A DNA stretch of 64,000 nt from Lachnospiraceae bacterium (GTDB lineage Bacteria; Bacillota; Clostridia; Lachnospirales; Lachnospiraceae), in assembly GCA_910574195.1 (NCBI GenBank), contig CAJTBF010000016.1:18084-82083 (forward strand), written 5' to 3'. This document shows, piece by piece, positions 16,519-24,061 of this stretch. Position 1 is the stretch's first letter; every line of letters starts with the position of its first letter. The position numbers and the translations under genes are program-made. The notes beneath the pieces were generated by a model. That model was given only the letters and a program-made list of their open reading frames with translations, was not told the origin of the DNA and ran no database searches.

Positions 16519-18063
16519 CTAAATGCAATCTCTATTATAACTTCGTTTCCGCTCTTTCCTCTGTTGCTGTGTTGCTTCTCGTTTCTTTTCTTCTAAACGC
16601 TCGTGAATACTTCTCTTTTTTGTCTGCTCCGGTCTGTTTGCTCGGATTACCAGATACATTTTCTCCGACGGCTTCATTGCCTGATCCCATGCATTCTGCT
16701 GTTCCCGTACCTTGTCCAGTTCTTTCTTCGCAGCCTTATAAGCTTTCTTCACTTCCAGTGCATTTTCATATCCATTCATCCGTGGTATCTGGCTTAAGGT
16801 ATCCTTTGACTTGCTCAGTTCCCGCTGCTTCCCGGCAATTTTCTGCTCCAATGCCTTCTTTTCCTTTCCATGAAACCACTTCTTCTGTACTTCCTTCATT
16901 TCTTTTTCCAGTTTAATTATTGCCTGTTCAATGGCATAGATTCTCTGCTCCGTTCTCTTCATCTTCTTCAGGATATTATCAAGTTTCATGACTTCCGCTT
17001 CCTGTATTTCTGAACCTGGTCTTTCTCCTCCGGCCATAGGCGGAAGAGGTTCCGGTGTCACATCAATCCTCAGATCATGACTGAGCAGCGGATTCCCATT
17101 TTCATCAAATTCCGCATTTCTGGTTTCTTTGATATACTGGATAAAACCTCTCAGCTTCCCGATTGCTGTCTGCAGGATCTTCCTGAACAGATCCGGTTTC
17201 CAGCCCTCACTGCGGATAGATTCGGCAACAGGCTCAACTATCTCTGTACCCTTAGTGATACAAAGTTCTTCTTCCGTAACACCTTCCACCACAGCCCGAT
17301 CCACCATGTTGTTCCATTCCTGCCGGAGATAATTGTCGATCCGGATTTCTTTTTCTTTTGGATTATTCTTCCCGATCTTTCTGGTTGGCAGATATGGGCT
17401 GTTCCTGTCAAACACCTTCAGTTTCTCTGCCGGATCCTTTACCAGATCATTGATGATCTCCGTATAAAAATATTTCATATCCTGTGTAAATTTCTTCGAT
17501 TTGAACTCCGGATTTTTCGGCTTGAAATAATGTTTTTCATAGACTTCCCCTTTTCTGATGATCTTACACCCTGGACGGATTTCTCCACTCTCATCCAGTA
17601 TCTCTTTCTTCGTCCGGACATGCTTCCCACTTTCATCGTAGAACAGATTTCTCGAAGCGATCTTCTCTTCCGGTATTTCAAATGCCTGTCTTTCCGAAAA
17701 GATCAGATGGATATGGAGGTTCGTTTTTCTCTTATTGTGATGAAGGGCGCTTGCCACTGCCACGTCATATTTTTCCACAAACTTTGCCGTAAAATATTTC
17801 AGCAGCATATCATGATCGTATCCGATCAGGCTGGGTGGCAGCATGATGATCAGCTCTCTGGCTTCAATACATTTTCCTTTTGTCCCGCTCCTGATAAAGT
17901 CTGCCTGATTTTCTTTTGACAGGTATCGCCAGAACTTCGGATCCACATTGCTGTAGGTGGCATACAGATTTTCCTGTCTCCTGGGATCTGAGATATAACG
18001 TACCCTGCCCCTGACGTGTGGCAATTTGACTGTCTGGATAAAGCAATTCTTTCCATTTGCCAT
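16519..18063 (-). CDS. MobA/MobL-family relaxase
   Basis: 514 aa. The N-terminal relaxase domain (about 1-260) includes the metal-binding histidine motif NLHIHLIFSERQAF near residue 115 and ELIIMLPPSLIG. The C-terminal third (about 345-510) is a charged coiled coil ending in KKRSIHERLEEKKREATQQQ. It would nick oriT and lead single-stranded transfer using a helper's secretion machinery. AAAGGAGAT precedes the ATG. It follows the candidate oriT and the VapE and primase genes on the same strand. The fold class is clear; the exact MOB subfamily is inferred. Confidence 0.85.
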   Translation of the reverse strand: MANGKNCFIQTVKLPHVRGRVRYISDPRRQENLYATYSNVDPKFWRYLSKENQADFIRSGTKGKCIEARELIIMLPPSLIGYDHDMLLKYFTAKFVEKYDVAVASALHHNKRKTNLHIHLIFSERQAFEIPEEKIASRNLFYDESGKHVRTKKEILDESGEIRPGCKIIRKGEVYEKHYFKPKNPEFKSKKFTQDMKYFYTEIINDLVKDPAEKLKVFDRNSPYLPTRKIGKNNPKEKEIRIDNYLRQEWNNMVDRAVVEGVTEEELCITKGTEIVEPVAESIRSEGWKPDLFRKILQTAIGKLRGFIQYIKETRNAEFDENGNPLLSHDLRIDVTPEPLPPMAGGERPGSEIQEAEVMKLDNILKKMKRTEQRIYAIEQAIIKLEKEMKEVQKKWFHGKEKKALEQKIAGKQRELSKSKDTLSQIPRMNGYENALEVKKAYKAAKKELDKVREQQNAWDQAMKPSEKMYLVIRANRPEQTKKRSIHERLEEKKREATQQQRKERKRSYNRDCI

Positions 18064-18197
18064 AGATCTCCTTTCCGGCGGTAGTACGTCAGATCAGCCC
18101 GCTGGTTACAATGCTGCTTTGCCCTGCAGGGTCTTCCGAAGGATCTCTTTAGGAACTGCCAGAGACAGTTTCATAAGAGAAAGAGCTCGACGCAGTC

Positions 18198-18249
18198 GCG
18201 AAATACACAGAGCATAGACCGTCAGGTCTGTGCGATGGGTGTATTTCGC
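18198..18249. other. Candidate oriT stem-loop upstream of the relaxase
   Basis: The 381 bp between the VapE and relaxase genes hold no credible gene. They contain a nested inverted repeat: outer arms GCGAAATACAC (18198-18208) and GTGTATTTCGC (18239-18249), inner arms CATAGACC and GGTCTGTG around GTCA. A structured non-coding segment directly upstream of a mob gene is where oriT is normally found. No known nic consensus was recognised. Confidence 0.5.
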
Positions 18250-18298
18250 TCTCAGTCGCCGAGGGCTGAGTTTCCGGCGTACCCGCCTGATATTTTGT

Positions 18299-18320
18299 GC
18301 CCGTATCCGGGCTTTTTCTT
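18299..18320 (+). terminator. Short GC-rich terminator, plus strand
   Basis: GCCCG-TATC-CGGGC followed by TTTTTCTTCTT. It faces away from the relaxase gene. It might end an RNA made across the oriT region; no plus-strand gene precedes it. Confidence 0.5.
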
Positions 18321-18444
18321 CTTCTGAAGATTTTAACTTTCAAAGTTTTTCTCCTCCTGTTTACGCCTTCCTGTTTACAAATTTCACTCTCTTCTGTAAA
18401 CAAACCTTTGTAAACGAGACGCAAAACATTTGAAAAGTTATCTT

Positions 18445-19809
18445 TTATTCAAAGGGCAGCTTTGCATCTTCATCTACTTTTACAAAACCGTCCCTGTCTT
18501 TTTTCGGGTGAATCCGCTTCCAGGAGCGCTGAATCCCAAGCCCGCCGGGGAACCGGTGAGTTCCGTGTTTCTCCCAGCCGGAGATCTCATTGTCCATCAG
18601 GTCCCCGATCTCCTTTGACTGCCATTTCGGTACCATTCCCTCCTGATGAAAGACTTCCTGATAAATGATGGTAGAACATACATAATCTTCTTCGTAACGG
18701 TCCAGAAACGCCTGGATCATCCCGGTCTGGGTGTCTTCCGGCATGAAGTCCTTTTGCAGAGATTTCACATATTCTTCCATATCCGGAGAAAATGTCAGAA
18801 GGAATTCGCCTCTGCGGTAGATCTCCATAGCCTCCGCCCATGCCTGGATGATGTACTCTCTGGAGGCTTTCTCATCCCGGTATATGGCAGTCTCCGCTTT
18901 CTCCGGGCAGACTTTTACCGGCCCGAACCGACGATTTCCCGTCCGGTCAAAAGGCAGAAAGGCAAGATCATTGGAGGTACCGCAGAATACACACTGGTGG
19001 TAACGGTCTTCCGCTCTTCTCTCATAAGGGATCCGGTAAGTGTCCTTCTGTCTGCTCAGGAAAGATTTGGTCTCCTCAATGCTTTTGGCATTCGCCACCG
19101 CATTCATTTCCGACATCTCCACGATCCAGTGCCCCTGAAGATATTCATAAACTTTCTTATCATCCAGCCGTTTTACATCATCGGTGAACCATTCATCTTT
19201 GATCGCCAGATATTTGAAGAACGTTGACTTCCCGGTTCCCTGCCCGCCAACCAGACAGAGCATGATATCATATTTCTTCCCGGGCTCATACAGGCGGCTG
19301 ATGGCCGCCAGCATGTGCATCTTCATAACCTCCCCGGAATATTCCGGATTCTCCGCCCCGAAGAAATGAGTCAGCATCCCGGCAATCCTCGGCCTGCCGT
19401 CCCACTTCAGGCTTTCCAGCAGGTCAATGATCGGATGGAAACTGTTATCGTTGGCTACAATATCTATCGCCTTGGCGATCACCCGGTCGCTTGTCAGCCC
19501 GTAATTCTTTTCCAAATACAAGGACAGGTTGTTCATATCCGTATCTGTCATCTGGACGCCCCTTCGCTTCCATGTCACCTTTTTCTTAATGTCGATCTGA
19601 CAGGTCATCTCATTCCTGCATACAGCTTCCCGCAGACAGGGATCATGTTCCAGAACATACTTGCAGTTCTGGATGGTCTGCCGGATCCTGCCTTTCTCCG
19701 TCACTTCCAGATTGTCCCGGATCTCTTCCGGTGTCAGCATTTCCTGCTCTACAATATGCTCTAATTTCTTCAACGACTCCTCGCTGATATTCTTCCATTC
19801 GCTGCTCAA
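18445..19809 (-). CDS. VapE-like replication ATPase
   Basis: 454 aa, virulence-associated protein E family P-loop protein. Residues about 24-170 contain the typical pre-ATPase region (IRQTIQNCKYVLEHDPCLREAV, LSLYLEKNYGL). The Walker A GGQGTGKSTFFKYLA is near 188, HWIVEMSEMNA is the Walker B-like strand, and FCGTSNDLAFLPFDRTGNRRF is the sensor and arginine region. In satellites and mobilizable elements such proteins, with a primase, drive element replication. The gene overlaps the upstream CHC2 primase gene by 167 bp in another frame, an unusually long overlap. Confidence 0.85.
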   Translation of the reverse strand: MSSEWKNISEESLKKLEHIVEQEMLTPEEIRDNLEVTEKGRIRQTIQNCKYVLEHDPCLREAVCRNEMTCQIDIKKKVTWKRRGVQMTDTDMNNLSLYLEKNYGLTSDRVIAKAIDIVANDNSFHPIIDLLESLKWDGRPRIAGMLTHFFGAENPEYSGEVMKMHMLAAISRLYEPGKKYDIMLCLVGGQGTGKSTFFKYLAIKDEWFTDDVKRLDDKKVYEYLQGHWIVEMSEMNAVANAKSIEETKSFLSRQKDTYRIPYERRAEDRYHQCVFCGTSNDLAFLPFDRTGNRRFGPVKVCPEKAETAIYRDEKASREYIIQAWAEAMEIYRRGEFLLTFSPDMEEYVKSLQKDFMPEDTQTGMIQAFLDRYEEDYVCSTIIYQEVFHQEGMVPKWQSKEIGDLMDNEISGWEKHGTHRFPGGLGIQRSWKRIHPKKDRDGFVKVDEDAKLPFE

Positions 19810-20389
19810 TCCTCTCCATCTCCCTCCGTTTATAAATGAAAAATTCCGCTGTTTCCTCTCCGTCGCCGGTCAGAAGGATATCCAGATAATCATTGATCTT
19901 CCTCTCATTATCCAGTGCTTCCCGAAAGCGTTCCTGCTCAAAAGGATCCGGCTCAGACCCGTAAAACTGTTTCCAGAACCGGATCCACGACAGATAGTCA
20001 GTCAAAACCTTTACGGCGTGATTTTTCCAGGTTAAAACCTTGCTTTTTACCGAAAAATGATACCGACTTTGTACCATTGAAGGCTTCCTGTTCCTGAAGT
20101 TCTTTTGAGTGTTCTTGTGCTTTTCCAATTTGATCGGAAGTCTAAAGTCTCCAATCAGTTTTCTGGCTGCATCAAACTGAGAGATTCCAAAGAGCCTGGC
20201 AGTAAAATCTATCACATCGCCTTTTGCACCACAGGCAAAGCAGAAATAGTTCTGATCGATCTTCATACTTGGATGCCGATCATCATGAAACGGACAGCAC
20301 GCCATCTTGTTCCTGTTGATCTTGATCCCATACTGTTCTGCCGCCTTACCGGCCGAAACAAATGTCTTAATTTCCTGAAATATGTTCAC
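19643..20389 (-). CDS. CHC2 zinc-finger primase-like protein
   Basis: 248 aa. The CHC2 zinc finger is at residues about 30-60: MACCPFHDDRHPSMKI then YFCFACGAKGDVIDF, as in DnaG-type primases. No TOPRIM domain is visible, so it is a short primase partner of the VapE ATPase rather than a full DnaG. The last 55 residues overlap the VapE frame and have low-complexity composition (AGNADTGRDPGQSGSDGERQ). The stop codon may therefore have been lost and the tail be non-functional. Confidence 0.8.
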   Translation of the reverse strand: MNIFQEIKTFVSAGKAAEQYGIKINRNKMACCPFHDDRHPSMKIDQNYFCFACGAKGDVIDFTARLFGISQFDAARKLIGDFRLPIKLEKHKNTQKNFRNRKPSMVQSRYHFSVKSKVLTWKNHAVKVLTDYLSWIRFWKQFYGSEPDPFEQERFREALDNERKINDYLDILLTGDGEETAEFFIYKRREMERIEQRMEEYQRGVVEEIRAYCRAGNADTGRDPGQSGSDGERQDPADHPELQVCSGT

Positions 20390-20421
20390 GTATAACCTCC
20401 TTCTTTGAAATTTTTGATTGT

Positions 20422-20485
20422 ATTCCGCAGAAGTCTTTGCTATACTTGATTTGCGAGACAGAGCATATCATTGACTCTGCGGAAT
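20422..20485. repeat. Inverted repeat upstream of the primase gene
   Basis: ATTCCGCAGA (20422-20431) and TCTGCGGAAT (20476-20485), perfect 10-bp arms 44 bp apart. They lie between the small DNA-binding-protein gene and the CHC2 primase. It may be an operator or part of a replication origin; nothing more can be said from sequence. Confidence 0.4.
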
Positions 20486-20500
20486 TTAGTCCTTGCCAAA

Positions 20501-20749
20501 CTACGCAAGGGCTTTTTCTTTTCTTACATCACGGAAATACCCTGTTTCTTCCCAGACTTTTCGATCCGGGCAGTAATAGCTGAACTCATTTGAGTTTTCC
20601 ATCTTCATTGCAACGCCAAATTTAAAGATTCCCTGCCGGATCCCGAGCCGGATATAATGTGGATCCTTACCGATCGCCTGTGCAATTTCTTTAATCGGAA
20701 CATTTCTTCCCGTAAAGGGCGGGAATTCAACATATAATTTCTTTTCCAT
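20501..20749 (-). CDS. Small DNA-binding protein, possible excisionase
   Basis: 82 aa. The central PIKEIAQAIGKDPHYIRLGIRQGIFKFGVAM looks like an excisionase or MerR-like helix-turn-helix with wing. Its place between primase and repressor genes of an integrative element suits an Xis or replication regulator. AGGAGGTGACG precedes the ATG. The family was not firmly recognised. Confidence 0.55.
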   Translation of the reverse strand: MEKKLYVEFPPFTGRNVPIKEIAQAIGKDPHYIRLGIRQGIFKFGVAMKMENSNEFSYYCPDRKVWEETGYFRDVRKEKALA

Positions 20750-20790
20750 TCACGTCACCTCCTTGTCCTGGCTGTATTTCTCATAATTTC

Positions 20791-20982
20791 CTATTCCAAT
20801 AATTCCTGCATATCGATATCAAGCGCCTGTGACAGCTTATATGCCACCTGTGGAGAACAGCTTTTCCCCGCTTTGATACAGGATATGGTCTGTCTTGATA
20901 CAGCGCTTTTATACGCAAGTTCTTTAATGGTCAGATTTTTCTTCCCCATCAAAATCTGCATTTTCAATGCATTAACCCTCAT
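20791..20982 (-). CDS. XRE-family regulator, 63 aa
   Basis: A Cro-like single helix-turn-helix: KNLTIKELAYKSAVSRQTISC and QVAYKLSQALDIDMQELLE. It is divergent from the longer repressor at 21136 with a shared palindromic region between, the layout of a cI/cro-like switch. It is probably the first gene of the excision/replication operon. GGAGGTGATAAT lies upstream of the ATG. Confidence 0.85.
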   Translation of the reverse strand: MRVNALKMQILMGKKNLTIKELAYKSAVSRQTISCIKAGKSCSPQVAYKLSQALDIDMQELLE

Positions 20983-21021
20983 ATTATCACCTCCAATTTT
21001 TAAAAATATGAATTTTTAGTT

Positions 21022-21097
21022 CGTATTTCATTATATGCATTAGAAATACATATGTCAAGATATATTTTTATAAATACGCACTTGCAATTCGTATTTC
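21022..21097. promoter_or_regulatory. Operators in the divergent switch region
   Basis: Two inverted repeats of one half-site. CGTATTTC (21022-21029) pairs with GAAATAC (21043-21049), and AAATACG (21072-21078) pairs with CGTATTT (21090-21096). They fill the space between the two divergent XRE genes and are the likely binding sites of one or both regulators. Confidence 0.55.
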
Positions 21098-21135
21098 TAT
21101 GTGTTAATATGGATGAAAGAGAGGTGAAATCAATC

Positions 21136-21726
21136 ATGAAATATGACACAAAACAGATTGGACTTAGGATCCGAACTGCCAGGAAACAAAAAGGCATGAA
21201 TCAGACGCAACTGGCAAATGCACTTGGCAAATCACTTCGCACGATCCAGAAATACGAAAGTGGTGAAATCGAAGTATCTATTGCCATGATCAATGAACTT
21301 GCCGGATTGCTTGATACTACTTCTACCTATCTGATCGGATACGAAACCGATAGCAGACCACTGGCATATATGTCAGATGTTATGAAGTTTTTCTTTGAGC
21401 TCGATCAAATTCAGGAACTGGGCTTTCGTATAGATGTTAAGCGTCCGCCTGAGCACAATAACTGGGAGTGTTCCATTACATTTAATGGTAAAGATATGTC
21501 GGCATCAGAAAACGCAGATATGTGCCTGTTTTTAGAGGAATTTAACGAAAACAGAGAAGAATATACCGCTTACCGGCACACTGCAAAATCCTATCAGGAC
21601 TGGAAAGATAAGACATTAGCCTACTATTCCACTATCCCATTATCAGAGAAAGAGCAGGTAGAACTTTCAGAGGAGGAACATATAAAACGAAGAAATGCTA
21701 TTTTAAACAAACAGTTCGGAGAATAA
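21136..21726 (+). CDS. XRE-family repressor, 196 aa
   Basis: ATG at 21136 with GAGGTG 9 nt upstream; the frame also extends further upstream but without a ribosome binding site. N-terminal helix-turn-helix IGLRIRTARKQKGMNQTQLA with SLRTIQKYESGEIEVS (residues about 8-65), then an acidic C-terminal domain with no LexA-type peptidase motif. Located just before the integrase in the same direction, it likely represses element excision and transfer genes. Confidence 0.85.
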   Translation: MKYDTKQIGLRIRTARKQKGMNQTQLANALGKSLRTIQKYESGEIEVSIAMINELAGLLDTTSTYLIGYETDSRPLAYMSDVMKFFFELDQIQELGFRIDVKRPPEHNNWECSITFNGKDMSASENADMCLFLEEFNENREEYTAYRHTAKSYQDWKDKTLAYYSTIPLSEKEQVELSEEEHIKRRNAILNKQFGE

Positions 21727-21756
21727 GTCTCGCCAAAAGAAAGGAGACTTAACTTT

Positions 21757-22821
21757 ATGAAATTACCCAATGGCTATGGCAGCGTAGTAAAATTATCCGG
21801 AAAAAGGAGAAAACCCTATATGGTTCGAAAGACTACCGGATATCATATTGATCCTGTAAAAGAAAAGAAAGTCGCTGACTATATTATTATCGGATATACC
21901 GCCACCAAAGCAGAAGGTCTGCAGATGCTGGCAGATTACAATCATAATCCATATGATACCAGAGCCGCAAAAATGACTTTTTCGGAAGTATATGAAGAAT
22001 GGTCTAAAAAGAAATATCCGACTGTATCAGAAAGCAACGTAAAAGGGTATTCAGCATCATACAAAGCCTGCACCATTCTTTATTCCAGAGTCTTTAAAGA
22101 CCTGAAACTGGCAGACCTTCAGCAGGTCATCGACACCTGCGGGAAAAATTATCCGACACTGAAGAAAATAAAGATACTGTTTAATCAGTTATATGATTTT
22201 GCTTTAAAAAATGACATCTGCAACAAAGATTATTCTTCTTTCGTTGATATCGTTCAGTACAAGGACAGAAATCCGAATAAGCACAGCAGAAATAAATTTA
22301 CAAAAGATGAAATCGCCAAAATCTGGACGATGAAAGATGATAAATATTATCAGATCATTCTCATGCTTCTCTATAACGGTACACGTATTTCAGAATTTCT
22401 TTCCTTAAAAAAGGGAAACGTGCATCTGGATAAGCAATACTTTGATGTGATTGAAAGCAAAACAGAGAATGGCATCAGAAAGGTTCCGATTGCGGACAAA
22501 CTCCTTCCGTTCTATAAAGGCTGGTATGAATCCTGTCCGGACTGTGAATATCTTCTGCATACAGAGGATGGCAAGCCTTTTAAGTACCGCAATTATTATG
22601 ACAGCTACTGGACACCGCTTACAGAGCAGATTGGAATTAACCGGACGCCTCACTGTACCAGACATACATGCATATCCATGCTATCGGAGGCAGGAGTCCA
22701 GGACACTACTATCAAAAAAATTGTAGGTCACTCCGGAGCTATGAGCCTGACTGAAAAGGTCTATACGCATCTGGATGTACAGATACTTGTTGATGCCATA
22801 AACAGAACATTAGAGGAATAA
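21757..22821 (+). CDS. int: Tyrosine-recombinase integrase
   Basis: 354 aa. An N-terminal arm-binding and core-binding region (about 1-170) is followed by the catalytic domain. Catalytic residues visible: Arg in NGTRISEFLSL (near 208), Lys in SKTENGIRKVP, His and Arg in HCTRHTCISML (near 298), His in VGHSG, and the nucleophile Tyr in KVYTHLD (near 336). The gene ends 148 bp from the att core in rpsI, the usual place for an integrase. GAAAGGAGAC precedes the ATG. It integrates element B at the rpsI 3' end. Confidence 0.92.
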   Translation: MKLPNGYGSVVKLSGKRRKPYMVRKTTGYHIDPVKEKKVADYIIIGYTATKAEGLQMLADYNHNPYDTRAAKMTFSEVYEEWSKKKYPTVSESNVKGYSASYKACTILYSRVFKDLKLADLQQVIDTCGKNYPTLKKIKILFNQLYDFALKNDICNKDYSSFVDIVQYKDRNPNKHSRNKFTKDEIAKIWTMKDDKYYQIILMLLYNGTRISEFLSLKKGNVHLDKQYFDVIESKTENGIRKVPIADKLLPFYKGWYESCPDCEYLLHTEDGKPFKYRNYYDSYWTPLTEQIGINRTPHCTRHTCISMLSEAGVQDTTIKKIVGHSGAMSLTEKVYTHLDVQILVDAINRTLEE

Positions 22822-22825
22822 CTTT

Positions 22826-22856
22826 GTTGCAAACGTGTTGCAAATGCGTTACAAAC
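22826..22856. repeat. Arm-type repeats, right end of element B
   Basis: Three tandem-like boxes, GTTGCAAAC, GTTGCAAAT and GTTACAAAC, directly after the integrase stop. The last two match the left-end copy at 2164-2186. Confidence 0.6.
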
Positions 22857-22905
22857 GGAGCAAATTTCACTCCGTTTCACGACATTCCACAATGTTTCCG
22901 GAGAA

Positions 22906-22943
22906 GTGAAAAACCCCGGAAACATAAGGAGTTTCCAGGGTTT
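22906..22943 (-). terminator. Element-supplied terminator for rpsI
   Basis: AAACCCCGGAAAC (22911-22923) pairs with GTTTCCAGGGTTT (22931-22943) with one mismatch; the minus-strand product continues TTTTTCAC. It lies 26 bp past the rpsI stop and substitutes for the native terminator now at 428-472. Confidence 0.7.
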
Positions 22944-22968
22944 GTAAGCATTTCGATATTCTCTTTTG

Positions 22969-22988
22969 ATTATCTCTTGGAGAACTGC
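22969..22988. repeat. rpsI-proximal attachment core
   Basis: ATTATCTCTTGGAGAACTGC covers the rpsI stop and last codons. Bases 22972-22988 match 490-506; bases 22969-22980 match 2091-2102. Integration here leaves the S9 C-terminus QFSKR intact. Confidence 0.8.
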
Positions 22989-23362
22989 GGTGCGCGTCTT
23001 GCAGACTTGAGACCGTATTTCTTTCTTTCTTTCATTCTCGGATCACGTGTCAAATAACCCGCTTTCTTGAGAATTGGTCTGTATTCTGCATCTGCTTCCA
23101 GCAATGCACGGGAAATTCCGTGACGGATTGCTCCTGCCTGTCCTGTATAGCCACCACCGTGTACGTTCACCAGTACATCGAACTTATCCAGTGTATCTGT
23201 TGCTACAAGAGGCTGACGAACAACCACCTTCAATGTCTCCAGTCCCAAATATTCATCAATGTCTCTTTTATTTATCGTGATCTTGCCTGTTCCAGGCACA
23301 AGATATACTCTTGCGATTGATTTTTTTCTTCTTCCTGTTCCGTAGTATTTTGCATTAGCCAC
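22970..23362 (-). CDS. rpsI: 30S ribosomal protein S9
   Basis: 130 aa, full length. Starts [20 protein letters not shown] and ends with the basic S9 tail [14 protein letters not shown] that reaches the ribosomal P site. Co-transcribed with rplM 26 bp upstream, with GGAGGATATT before the ATG. Its 3' end is the integration target of the left-hand elements; the stop codon is now supplied by element B. Confidence 0.97.
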   Translation of the reverse strand: MANAKYYGTGRRKKSIARVYLVPGTGKITINKRDIDEYLGLETLKVVVRQPLVATDTLDKFDVLVNVHGGGYTGQAGAIRHGISRALLEADAEYRPILKKAGYLTRDPRMKERKKYGLKSARRAPQFSKR

Positions 23363-23388
23363 TGTAATATCCTCCTTTCAACCTCTTC

Positions 23389-23817
23389 CTAAAATGTCAG
23401 CGCTTCCGGCTTCTGCGCCTGCTGTGCATGTTCCGGTCCGGCATATACATGAAGTTTCTTAATCATTGCTCTTCCCAAAGGTCCTTTCGGAAGCATTCCT
23501 TTTACAGCCAGCTCCACAACTTTCTCCGGTTTCTTTTTCATCATCTCTGCCAGAGTCGTCTCTTTCATACCGCCTACATATTCAGAATGATGATAGTAAA
23601 TCTTCTGCTGCAGCTTTCTTCCCGTTACCTTTACCTTTTCTGCATTTACAACAATTACATAATCACCTGTATCAACATGAGGTGTAAATTCCGGCTTATT
23701 CTTTCCTCTCAACACCTTCGCAACTTCGGAAGCAAGACGTCCCAGCGTACAGCCTTCTGCATCCACTACATACCATTTTCTTTCAATCTTGTCTGGATTC
23801 GCCATATAAGTTTTCAT
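23389..23817 (-). CDS. rplM: 50S ribosomal protein L13
   Basis: 142 aa, full length. Recognisable L13 features: [41 protein letters not shown], and [20 protein letters not shown]13 is an early-binding large-subunit protein. First gene of the rplM-rpsI operon, with AGGAGGAAC upstream and a structured leader before it. Confidence 0.97.
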   Translation of the reverse strand: MKTYMANPDKIERKWYVVDAEGCTLGRLASEVAKVLRGKNKPEFTPHVDTGDYVIVVNAEKVKVTGRKLQQKIYYHHSEYVGGMKETTLAEMMKKKPEKVVELAVKGMLPKGPLGRAMIKKLHVYAGPEHAQQAQKPEALTF

Positions 23818-24018
23818 GGAAGTTCCTCCTGTTATTTTTCATTTTCTCTCTTATCCGTATATACATAACGTTACAACGCTTCCTTCTCTTACCGGCAGGA
23901 TACCGGGTCGGAAATGTTACGGATATTCTTGGCCGGATTCCATCCGGCTTCTACTGCTTTTATATGAAATCAGTATACTCCGGGGCTTTGGTGTATACTG
24001 TTTCTCCCGTTTTCACGC
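23818..24018 (-). ncRNA. L13 leader, cis-regulatory
   Basis: About 200 nt of untranslated leader on the minus strand with several stems: GTATAC..GTATAC, GCCGGAT-GGA-ATCCGGC, and a CCGG-rich hairpin near 23890-23910. Firmicutes rplM leaders carry an autoregulatory structure bound by ribosomal protein (the L13 leader family). Identity with that family was not tested, but position and structure fit. Confidence 0.6.
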
Positions 24019-24024
24019 TGTAAT

Positions 24025-24053
24025 ATTATAGTATGCCACAAATGGAATGTCAA
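24025..24053 (-). promoter_or_regulatory. rplM-rpsI promoter, consensus
   Basis: Perfect sigma-A promoter on the minus strand: TTGACA (24053-24048), 17-bp spacer, TATAAT (24030-24025). Confidence 0.9.
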
Positions 24054-24061
24054 CCGTTTTT

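Larger units (their letters stand above)
2091..22980. mobile_element. Element B: DISARM-carrying integrative mobilizable element (20.9 kb)
   Basis: Bounded by the 12-bp direct repeats 2091-2102 and 22969-22980, with matching arm repeats GTTGCAAAT..GTTACAAAC just inside each end (2164-2186, 22826-22856). The right end carries a tyrosine integrase reading toward rpsI. Inside are XRE regulators, a CHC2 primase, a VapE-like ATPase, a MobA/MobL relaxase and a defence cargo operon. No type IV secretion genes are seen, so it is likely mobilizable rather than self-conjugative. Confidence 0.75.

Noticed and set aside
17077..17919. 280-codon plus-strand ORF within the relaxase region
   Set aside because: It lies wholly antisense to the well-supported MobA/MobL relaxase, has no ribosome binding site, and its Cys/Phe/Ile-rich composition is that of a reverse-strand shadow.
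18149..18424. 91-codon minus-strand ORF across the oriT candidate
   Set aside because: It spans the palindrome, has low-complexity composition and no ribosome binding site. Non-coding function is more likely.
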